Origin: Astropecten irregularis
Lineage: Eukaryota; Echinodermata; Asteroidea; Paxillosida; Astropectinidae
Length of the DNA: 64,000 bases
Reading direction: 5' to 3'
NCBI GenBank assembly: GCA_963971285.1
Contig: OZ020245.1
Location: 20,102,983-20,166,982 of the forward strand
Shown: positions 29,001 to 41,000 of the stretch, piece after piece
Numbering within the stretch: the first letter of the stretch is position 1
Layout: every line of letters starts with the position of its first letter
The notes under the pieces: model-generated
What the model saw: the letters and a program-made list of their open reading frames with translations, nothing else
Database searches by the model: none
Told to the model about the DNA's origin: nothing
Translations under genes and position numbers: made by a program

Positions 29001-32000
29001 AAGAAAGACCCCATTGTGACTATTATTTTATACTGATGATGCTGAAGTCTTCAAGGAAATGTTGTAAAGTTCCAGCATTGGGATGACTGTAGTCGACCGC
29101 TCAAGAAATAAACCCGTCGGCAATGTCCTACCCTCAAAGAAATTCCCGTAATAGGCTGATGTCAAGTATGAATAGGGCAGGCACAATAGGACTCCGATAA
29201 TGAGCTATGCTTGGCTGAACTCCAGGCCGGCCATCCTGAGAGATGGTGCAAACGTTCAGATTAACTGGGTCTCTTTTGTAGGGGGATTAGGGCACACAAT
29301 GGACCCGAAAAAGTTTGCAGGGCCGCGGCCTGGTGAAGACTCTTCTCGGGAAAGCCGAATCAACATTAACGCCCTGCTCCCTAAGTCAAATGCCATCATA
29401 GAAAGTACATGTTAAAAAAACAAATCCCTCTTCAAAACAATATTGAAGTATTGTGACATAAGGCATAGCTTAATACTATGCTGTAGTTCTGCCCAAGATG
29501 GCATCGAAAGGCCGCCCTCAATAGTGGCCCGTGTTGCCACATTACACTGTGCATTTGCTTCTAAGCACAATAACAAAGGGGTCATTCTGTAAAATTTGGG
29601 AGGGGAGGACCGATTAGCTTTCTTCTTGTCCCTGTCATTAACCGGCACGTGATGTTTGTTAAGCTTTACCTGAATGCATCCTGTCAACGATGAGGACATG
29701 AGACGGTGGTGGGTTGAGGAGATTCCGCACCAGGAGAGGGTTGCTTGGCGTCAGGTCAACACCCAGCTTGGAATTATCTCCCTGAATTTCAGGAAAAAAA
29801 AAAAAAAGTTCATTTTTTGATCGACTGCTGTTTCTTTTTTATGTCTCCATCATTACTTTCACAAATACGAGCAGGGGTTAATTTCACCAAACTCATCGTA
29901 ACTTACAGTCAATCGTAGGACTTATGATGCTTTGCAGGCCTATGCAGGATACGATGGGTTTTTCTTTGAAACTCAAGTTTCGCTTCGTAAAGCTTCGCTT
30001 CGTAGCGATCGTAAAGCTTAGTGAAATCGACCCCTCTTATCCTTGAGAGAGCAAGATGAATACTTGAAGGCAAATCAAAATGTGAAACGGCTAGTGGCCA
30101 CTGTTATTGTATGCTGCATAACATCAGCCACTGCATTTGAAATGGATGCTGACTTGCAGAAAATGATTTCATATCTTGGCAAATTTTAATGTTTTTGCAA
30201 AAACAGCCGCATACAATCACAAGCAATATGCATATGCATTGCGTGATGTTTGGTTGCTCAAATACAAATGCGTATAAAGTGAAACACACTGGCTTCTTAT
30301 AGCCACTTAGCAGTTCCATGAAGATGGCCTTTAATGACAAGATGTCCTACAACCAGAGTTGTTGACTCGAGTCTGTGACTTGGTCTCGAGTCCGACTCGA
30401 GTCACCAATTTTCGTGACTTGCGACTTGACTTGACTTGGAACAAAATGACTCGAGACTTGACTTGACTTGAGAAAATTTGACTTGCGACTTGACTTGACT
30501 TGTGAAAATTTGATTTGGTTACAACTCTGCCTGCAACTGACCTCCCCTCGGACAGTCCTACTCACCTTAGTCTTGCACTTCCCACCCCCACTCTTGTTCT
30601 TCTCCAACCCCTGCAGCACGCAGTACCCAAACATGTCCCCGTAGTCCCAACCGCCCTCCCCTCGGACAGTCCTACCCACCTTAGTCTTGCCCTTCCCACC
30701 CCCACTCTTGTTCTTCTCCAGCCCCTGCAGCACGCCGTACCCAAACATGTCCCGGTAGTCCCACCCGACCTCCCCTCGGACAGTCCTTCTCACCTTAGTC
30801 TTGCACTTCCCACCCCCACTCTTGTTCTTCTCCAGCCCCTGCAGCACGCCGTACCCAAACATGTCCCGGTAGTCCCACCCGACCTCCCCTCGGACAGTCC
30901 TTCTCACCTTAGTCTTGCACTTCCCACCCCCACTCTTGTTCTTCTCCAGCCCCTGCAGCACGCCGTACCCAAGCATGTCCCCGTAGTCCCAACCGCCCTC
31001 CCCTCGGACAGTCCTACTCACCTTAGTCTTGCCCTTCCCACCTCCACTCTTGTTCTTCTCCAGCCCCTGCAGCACGCCGTACCCAAACATGTCCCCGTAG
31101 TCCCACCCGCCGGGTGGCGGCGGAACCGACAGGAACCCCATGCTCTCGTTGGGCGGGGTCAGGGGTGGAGTCATGAAGAAGGGCGTGTTCTTGGGTGTGG
31201 TCGGCAGGAACTCGTACATGTGGTTGCCGGGCATGCTGTTGGTCGTTGCCGAGGCGCTGGTCTCCTGCAGTTTCTGTTCCAGTTTCTGCTTCTGCAATTG
31301 ATTATAGACGATACAAACAACATTTGGAAAACGTTTAACTTTATAGAGAATTGCAATTTAGTTAACAAGAATCAAACCTCACTGCTTTTTCCTCTATCCC
31401 ATTGAAGGTTGATTGGCTCATTCAATAAGGGCCTGATTTTTTTGCACACGGGATCTCAGATCTGCGGATCCACGTCCCATTCAGGATACACTAAAATGGG
31501 ATCTGGATCAGCAGGATCCGTGATCTTGTGCGTGAAACAAACAGGCCCCAATCCTTTCGACAATTAAATTTGAATGATTTTATTGGACACAAAAAGATTC
31601 AGTATTTGAACTGTTTAAAGCCATGTGATTCAAGGAAGGTAATGCGTTCAAAGACAAGAACTGAAAATAACAAATATTGCTGAGACCAAGGGCAAATGTG
31701 TCGACAAGCGCAATGAAAATACATGGGCCAATGACTGTACAAGAGCATACGCCTGAACTGGAGTACTGGAACTTAAAGAGGATGTTCAACACTCAACAAA
31801 CCTTGCTTATGTAAGAACTATTATCCTTAAATTACTTGAAATGAGAAAAAAAAAATTATCTTACACGGAATACAGAAAGAGAGTCTTTTTTTGATGATTT
31901 TTCTCTCAGCCCGCAAGCTCCCCAAAATTTCAGTTTGTCTGAATTTCGTCAATGGGGACAGCAGACAAATTTGTGTGATTGTGTGACGTCAGATATGGGA

Positions 32001-35000
32001 GTCTTTTCTTTTGAATAAATCATCCAAAAAGACTCTCTTTCTGTGTTCAGTGTGAGATAAATATTATTTTTCTCATGTCAAGTAATTTAAGGATTATAGT
32101 TCTAACAAATAAAGTGAGGTTTGTTGAGAGTTGAACATCCTCTTTAAGAATGAACTGAGGAAATTGAGGAAAAAGTCACAGCCGGGTAAATTCTCAGCCT
32201 TCCTAGACTGGAGAAGATAGGCTTATGAAACCATAGTGACTAGAATGATATAAACAGACCTGCTGATTGAGCTTGATCAGTGTCTGTGTCTTGTGCTGTA
32301 GCAGCTGAAGCTGTTGCTCAGCGGAGGACATCGTTGCTGACAGCGACGAGGTCAGAGATTCGGGCATGGTCGGGTGACCCGTATTGATAGCTACTGAACC
32401 CTGCACACTCTCTGCACCTATAAGGAGGACCATCCAGGACATTGAAATAATTACACTGATCCAGAAAGGAAAAATAATATTGAACAAAAAAGACGCACCT
32501 GCAGTTGTGCAATCTCATTTTTGGCAAAAAAAATAATTTAACCCCTTCAGCCCGGGATTATTTTCAGCCTTGCTTGTTCCGACCTCATTATCAGCCACCG
32601 GTCACAATAGAGGTCAGCTGGCCCGGCTTTGTGTGCAGGGCTCGGCGTAAACAATGCAGACACGCATTGGTTGAATAGCACCGCACAAAAGATCGCATTC
32701 AAGGCGGACTCTAATCCGTTCACGCCCAGATGTTCGGAACTCAGAGATTGCCGTTCTCTCGAAAATGCAGATCTTTTCAAATGCAAATTATGGGGGTGAA
32801 TGTACCACAATGAGCGGATCTTTGTGGACAATAAAGGTTCCCAGAACCTCTTGTTCCAGACAGTACCCCCATTCAATGCATTTCAATGGAAATAACAAAG
32901 AAATCATGAATATTCTCAGGCCATGACATGGGGCTGCTATGGATGCTCCCCGGGCTGAAGGGGTTAACTGAACTTCTCTCGTTCAATTGAGAGATTATGA
33001 GACTAAGAAAGATGCTCGGACCTGATCCAACACGTTCCACGTGCGTGCCGTCGCTGGTGCTGCAGCAGACGAAATGCAGCGGCTCCACTTCCAGCAGACC
33101 CCTCATGAAGTGGGTACCACTCAGGGGGCTGCCGATGGGGTCGCTGCTCAGCTTGCTGCCCCCCTGGCTGCTGCCCACCATGTCCGGCACGTCTCCGCTG
33201 AACCCCGAGGCCGGGATGCCCGAGGGGTGGGGGAAGGTCGACGGCATGGCATTGGAGGTGGCTGATGATGAGGAGGAGGAGGATGATTTCGGGGCCGGGC
33301 TCATGACGGGCGGCTCCATGTCAAAGAGGATTGGGTCTAGGGGCGTACCGTATAACCCAAATCTGAAATGAACCATACAATACATTGTTATTCTTCAATT
33401 CATAAAAAATTATCATGATAAAACCTGTTACTTTAAAAAAAAAAATGGTGCTGGGAAGAAATGTTACCTGGCTCTGAGGATGGCGTGTTCGGGGAGCGTC
33501 CTGTCGGCCAGCTCGTTGGCGGCTTCCATGAGGAGGCCAGTGCAGGCTTCCCAGGTGGTCTCCGTGTCCTGCTGCTTGACCATACCCAGCATGGAGAAGA
33601 ACCAGTGCATGGAGCCAGAGGACAGGCAGGCCGGCAGCGAGGGCATGATGCGCAGGAGACTCTGCAGGAGAGCCACCTTCAGGTCCAGGTACGTGCCGTA
33701 GGTCAGGTTGCGCTTGGCCCAGCTAAATGAAAAACAGACGAAGACAACAACAAAAAATTGAAACATTAAAACGGAAATTGACATTCTCGAGACCTCCACA
33801 AACTGATGTTGCGTTTCACAATGGGAGACTTTGGAGAACCGGTCTTGAGTCAACAGCGCACGCGCAAACCATGCTTGCGCAATTGGGAGCATGCGCGCGT
33901 TGCTTTGCGCGTGCGCTGTTGACTTGAAGACCGGTTGTCCAAAGTCTCCCATTACCATTCATCCTGATATGGAGACGGATCTAGTGGACTCATGGATAAC
34001 CAGAGTGCAACTCACCCCATGCAGAGTGCCAAGAGCTGACTGCACTTGTGGGCGATACTCCTGTTGGCTTGGATGTAGCAAGCCTGCACCAGGTCGGCTA
34101 GGTGCGTCAGGGTGGTCCCTACTAGATTGGTGCAATTGGCCACACTGTAAATATCAACCGACAAGACACAGGTTATCGTCAAATGAATTTTATTTTGGTA
34201 TTTATCTTAATCTTAATTTTTATTTCAATTGGTATTATTTGTTAATTAATTAGAGCCTTTGATCACTTTGTAAGTGGAATTGTCTGCACTTTATAAATAA
34301 AAATCCTTATTATTATTATGAACACAAGGGAAACTGGGATGGGTAGCTCAGTTGGTAGAGCGCCGGTACGGCATTTTGGAGGTCGCTGGTTCGAGTCCCA
34401 CTCAAGATGCACTCAATACACATCCATGCTTTGGCACATTGGGGATACAATAAGACAGTTATGGATTATGGTGCACCATGTGAAGCTTACTCTTTTTTTT
34501 GGGGGGGGCGTGGGTTGGGAAAAGTGATGGTACTGTTTCAAGGTCCTAAAGTATTACACCTGAACATGCACTTTGTCAAAAAAAGGTTGCAGCATTGCTA
34601 ATGTTGCATGTTTCTTCAATGATCTTTTGGAAATAGCAGTATGTGCACGGTTTCATGGCTTCTAACTGCCAAATGAACAAAGATAATTCACTATCATGGA
34701 CACCGCCAACATAGGGCTAGGTAGCTCAGTCAGTAAGAGTGCCAGTACAGTATTCCAGAGGTTGCTGGTTCGAATCCCGCTCCAAATTAATTTTTCTCTG
34801 TTCACTTTACAATGAAAAAAAGAAAATGGTTACAAAAGGAAATCATTTTCATTTACCTGATTGGCTCACATATATGAACGCTTGCAATCCAACAGAGTAC
34901 GTCCAGACATATCTGCTGAAAGTGCTGCCACGTTGTTATGTCAGAAGGCGGGGGCGCCAGACCAATCACGCCCAGCACCAGACTCTCCTGGAATGCCATG

Positions 35001-38000
35001 GATTCTAGCATTGCAACTCGCTGCAACCTGCAAAACGCCCCAACACCAAAACGATATAGAATTTGACAAAAACATGACGGCCGACTTATTCAAACACAGG
35101 AACTTCAAGGTGTGACTATGTCCTGTCTTCAATACAGCACAGGATGGGTGTACACATTTTGGAAAGTCCATAAAGAAAAATATTAACCTTTTGCAATTGA
35201 AGGTAATATCATACTGTGGTTTTTGTCAAAGAAATACAGATTCATGGGCAAAAATATCAAGGAAAATACAGTGACAGTAATCTGTGAAAATTTCAGTCCA
35301 ATACGGTGCACACTTTTTGATCTTTAAACGATGAAAAATAATTTTGGTCACTAGTTTTCTCTTTTCTGGATAAATACAGCATTTCAGGCAGAAAAGTTAT
35401 AACGGTGTGTTTCTACCACCACCATCTTCATACCCAGTAAGTTATAGGTAATTTTGTAAAGATTTCTGTTTCGGTATGCTACCAAAGTATGATACTACCT
35501 TTAAAGTCTTTGCATATGAAGAAATTCTCTGGGCCAGTTGTTTCAAAGAGGGCACACGGAACATTGGTTCTGCCCTGGTGGTATTTTCAAACATTCCCTT
35601 GGTCACTCTGTGTTTTGTTACAAATAAAAAAAATTACCGTGACCTGCCTTGACCTACCTGTCTCTGCTGAGGTTGACTTTCTTAGTTCTACGTATTGTGA
35701 TGGACAGCTCCTGTATCCAGTCGCAGCCACGGTATTTATCGGTCTCTTTCCTGAGTGCAGTGGCGGCGAGTCGCTCAGTGGCACTAGCCGGTGGCGTATT
35801 CTGAAGGAGCGTTATCAGATGGGAACCTGTGCCAGAAGAAGCATGCACACAGTTAATACCAGTGTTGTATCCGAGTACCAAAATTTGAGTACCAAGTTTT
35901 CCGAGTACACACAGTGCCGAGTACATTTTAATTGAGTCCTGGGCCAAAAACAAATGAGTTCGAGTTTTTCAGAGTTCGAGTACGGGCCAAGTCCGAGTAC
36001 AAAGACATCGAGTACATCCCAAGTACATTTTTAAACTAGAACATTGCGCCATGATCGCATTAGAGAATGTGACACATTTGTGTATAAAATGTGAACAACC
36101 TCTCCCCCACATACAATCTTTCCTTATCTTGTAAGTTACTTAAAAACATGGTACATAAAAGAAGGTTGCGATATATTTCGCTGGTATTTTTGCATGTAGT
36201 GTTCAATAGGAATAGGACGATACAAAATGTGCTGCATAGAGTCGAATGCAATATCGAAAAATGTAAATAAAAAAAAATAGAATTTTACTTCAAGTACTTG
36301 CAACTGGGATCGAGTTCCCCAAGTACAATTTGTCAAGTTCGGGGATGCGTCCGAATATGAAATTACAAGTACAGGCTGAGTACTTGGTTTTTTTATTTAG
36401 TACTTATGGCCGAGTACTCAAGAACAAGTACGAGTACTCCAACACTTGTTAATACATGACGATTCTAGGAACTTAGATGCCATCTACCCCAAGAAGTCCT
36501 TCCATTCCAATGACTGCGACTCTCTCACCTTTATCCTTGTCTAGATCCTTGGAGGAAGCATTGCTCTCACTCTCAGCCGTGTCCAGGGCAAAGATGTGCA
36601 AGAGGAAAGACCGGCTCTTGCAGAGGATGAGCTGCCGGCTGGTCAGTGTGACCATGCCGTTCAGTCCCGGCACGTCGATGAAGCTCTCCATGTTGCAGGG
36701 CCCGCACAGGATGTCGTCCAGGTGACTCTCCAAGTAGGCCGAGTGCATCAGGGCGTCACCGTTGTACTGGGGAGGCCGTGGACCCGATGAGAGGTCGCCC
36801 AGGTCTACATCGATGTTCTGGACTTTGGGCTCCGATGCAGAAGCCTCCATGTTGAAGTCTATCTTTGCGTCCACAGGGGTTGACTTGATGTTCATGGAAT
36901 TTTTCTCTGCTCAATTTTAAGAAAAGAAACAAGACAGCATTTAGAGCTTTAACAAAAATTGTTATCAGTCATATTAAAGATTATGAAAGAGATTTCAAAG
37001 GACTTCCGCTTTTTTCCATTATAAATTAACTTAATGATGATCAGTTCATACAGAAAACCACGGATATAGGAATGATAAATATCGCCAGTTATGTTACATA
37101 TTACTCTAAAAATTTGCGCACAGTCAGCAAACTTGAAGTCATCAGCAAAAACAAATTTGCTGACTTCAACAACCCAACCAAGGCGGGCACTACAAGGAGG
37201 CTGAATGAGGGGAAATTGGCCCTGTGTCCCTTGTTATTGCCAAGCAGTGCCTTCAGATGTTCCAAAAGACATTTCCACTTCTCTCATCAGAAGTGCCCGT
37301 TGTACATTGATAAAGAGGACTTTACCTTGCCCCCCACCTTCTTAACCCCTTCAGCCCGGGGGACATCCATAGCAGTCCCAAGTCATGGCCTGAGAATATT
37401 CATGATTGCTTTGTTATTTCCATTGAAATGCATTGAATGGGGGCACTGTCTGGAACAAGAGGTTCTGGAAACCTTTATTGTCCACAAAGATCGGCTCATT
37501 GTGGTACATTCACCTCCATAATTTGCATTTGAAAAGATCTGCAGTTTCGAGTGGATGGCAATCTCTGAGGTCCGAACATCTGGGCGTGAACGGATTAGAG
37601 TCCGCCTTGAATGCGATCTTTTGTGCGGTGCTATTCAACCAATGCGTGCCTGCATTGTTTACGCCGAGCAACCTGCACACAAAGCCGGGCCAGATGACCT
37701 CTACGTGACCAGTGGCTGATAATGAGGTCGGAACAAGCAGGGCTGAAAATAATCCCGGGCTGAAGGGGTAAAGATTAAAGAGCCCACCCTTCCGGACTAG
37801 CAGCCTCCCTGTGGCATTACCTTTCTTGCACTGGGTTCCACTCTGCTTCAGCAAGGTCAGCTGGATGCGGGGAGCCTTTGGACAACTGGAGTGCAGGTTG
37901 AACTTCACGTCCACGTGGCCCACGCAGCAAGACTTGGGCAAGACTATCTCAAAGAGGTGCTCCTTCCAGCTGGTGCTGAGTCAGGACACAGAAGAAAGGG

Positions 38001-41000
38001 AATTGAAGCAAACATAAGCAAAAAATAACCAAAACACTTGATTTGAGCCCAATCAAACATCTGAGTCAAGAGAAAATAGCGAAAACCTGACAAAATTTGT
38101 TGATCTTACCCCCAATATCAAAACTGATTTCAGTCTTTGTTTTACTAAATTCTGGATAAATGCACCATTTCAGGCAAGGCGAAAGCCTTGAATTTAATGG
38201 AGGCCACGGAGGCCATGGCCTTTGTTGCCCTGGTTCTTGGCCTTGGTGCCTCCTTCAAATATTTCCATAGACATGATTTTCCAATTGAAGTGCCCCTTGC
38301 AATGGAAAAGTGGCCTTGCCCCTTTCAGAACCAAATTCAAGGCCTGCAGGCGGAAATATTTTAACTGTATGTTTCTACCAGCACCATCCCATCTTCATAC
38401 CCTGAAAGTTATACGTAAATCTGCGAACATTTCTGTTTGGGTATGTTATCAATCCTGTACTGTACCTTTAAGGTATGACTTTCCTGAAATGTGAAATATT
38501 TGAGTTGATTTTAATCTGATATATTTCCGACATTTTCTTCATTAGAAGTTTGTTAAGATCTGCTTCTGATGTGTAGTCCCATAGATGGCACCTTCACTAG
38601 CAAATCATTAAGGCTTATTGCTGATCATAATCAGAGACAGGAAGAATGAAAATCATTTCTGAGACTTCACACATGGAAATGAATTACTACAGCAGTGTTG
38701 TATGACTCGAGGCTGTCCTCGGCCTCGAGGCTGGAAATTTGCTGACTCAGCCTTGGCCTTGGCCTCAAATAATTTTGAATGAATGATGACTCGGCTTGAG
38801 GCCGGGAAAAATTTTCACTGAATTTTTCATTAAATACACTTACAGAAAGAAAACATCATGCAAATAGCGCTCACCTATATCGCAACATTATAATGTAATA
38901 CATCGAATGTAATGAATTGAGAGCATGGTGCCCTGTGCTAGTGTGGTTATAAACTGCATTGGGAAGTTCAGGTACCGCGTCTAGACTAGCAAACAGTGTC
39001 TCGCGGAGTGAAATGATATGCTTGTGTGTGACTCGGCCTTGGCCTCGGCTGCTTGTGAGAAACTCTGCCTCGGAGACCCATGACTCGGACTCGGCCTCGG
39101 CCTCGGAGGTTGTGGACTCGGATACAACACTGTACTACAGACTATACCTAGCACCCTATTACTGAAGATATTCACGTTAACTCAATAAAAAATCCACTGA
39201 TGGATTGCAAAGGTGTCGCATGCAAATATTTAAGTTGTACATCCCCCTACCTGTCAGGCTGTAGTTTCCACGTGCGGGTGTGCTGCGTGGCGTCGCCTTG
39301 TTGCCGCTGGTGCAGGTGCTGCGGATGACGGCGCTGCTGCTGCTCTTGCTGGATCTCCACCCAGCACGGCGGCACGGTGGCCGAGAAGCGGGGCACCAGG
39401 GTCTCAAACTGAGTCAGCTGCCACAGGGTGCACAGGTTCTTCATGGACACCGGCTGGTAGGCAAGGAAATCATCCTCTGCTCGGGAAACAAAATTATCAG
39501 CTATCAAATAATCTGGGCAAGCGTATGATACAGCATCACTGTATCTAAGGCATGGGTTTGAGGCAGTGCTGTGAGACTCGAGTCCGGTCTTGGACTCGAG
39601 ACCGTATTTTCCGGACTTGGTCTCACCAGTTTTGATTTCACCAGTTTTGAGTGTATGCCAACTTTATTTCTTACTGCAAAGTCAGTAGCTTTTCACAATA
39701 TCAAAAACAGATTTCTTATTAAACAAATCAGTATTTCAACTTGGTGTCTCTGTAATTTAGAAGGAAAAACAAAAGTAAATTGATACAGGTCTGTGAGATT
39801 TTGATTGATTTTGTACATTTTTTGTACAAGTGCTGGACTCGGACTCGGACTAGGTCTTGGACTCGGACTGACTGGACTCGGACACAGCACTGGTTTGAGG
39901 GTTTCACCCAAAAAATACATTATTTGTTGGTGAGATAGGGTCTATACTAATAGTACAAGCCGACTCAGCAATGTATCAAAATAGACTAATCCATAGGGCT
40001 TCATCCCTTATGAATGGACCAATTAATTTATGCAAAATGCCTTGAGGTTAAGCCACCGGCCCATCATATCTCTGGGCACTCATATCTCTATATCATAATC
40101 ATATTTCTACACGAATGAATATAGATGGGATTTGAAATCTTTTTTATGATCAAAAAAGTTAATATTGATCAATGATTATTAGCGCCAAATTCCGCAGTAA
40201 GCAGATCAATGAAACTGAGCACCGTTTTCCTCGGAACCACTCCAGAAAAGGAGCACATTCCATGGTTACACCTCTCTAGATTGTACTGACCTCCTTCCAA
40301 AGCCTCAAAGCTATTTCATTTGTGATTTGAATGAATGCTTACGTTGTTTTTCATCAGCGGCGTCAGTCTCCTCCTCCATGGTAACTTCCTGTTCGGGGAA
40401 GGCCTTCTTGGTTGTTTTACCTCGCCCGATCAACCCCTGGCCACTGTTCGCCAGCAGCTGCAGGAATTGGACACGACCCGATTCGGTGCTCACGCATAGC
40501 CTCTCCATTCCGGCACAGTATGTGAGTGCTACAAATTGATCGGACCTGGTGGCAGCATGTTTCTGGGGCACGGGGTAGCAGGCCAGGACCGACCACGTGC
40601 AGACATCGATGATCTTGACCGTGCCACTTCTCGTCAGAACGGCGCACGTGCCCAACTGTTTGTCCAGGGGTTTGGAGTCCGGCTCGTCGAGACTGAGGGC
40701 TGCTAACTCAGCTGATATGGAGTCTGCGTTAGCCTGGGCTTCGGAAGCCACTGGGTTCTGCTGCAAGGACTCTCCCTCTTCATCACTGGTGACATCACAA
40801 AGATCGGACGGTAGTGGAATGAGGGTTTTCACTATTTCGTCCAGAGAGGTTATTTCATGGATGGCAACAGGATCCTCCTGTAGCACGGTCACGCCATTCT
40901 GAGCGGCAATCTGATAAATAAGGACAAATCCGCTCTTGCCATCATTGCACTCCATAGAATCGCTTCTAGGTTCTGTGGTGGTCCTGGTACTTGGGTCCAA

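Noticed and set aside
30515-31405. Open frame of 296 codons on the plus strand with LALPTPTLVLLQPLQHAVPK repeats
   Set aside because: It is the antisense of the 114-base exon 21 array; a unit of 38 codons keeps all frames periodic, and no family matches.
34345-34418. Possible functional tRNA gene
   Set aside because: Box A and B are good but no acceptor stem pairs and no clear anticodon arm can be drawn; tRNA-like SINE copies are nearby.
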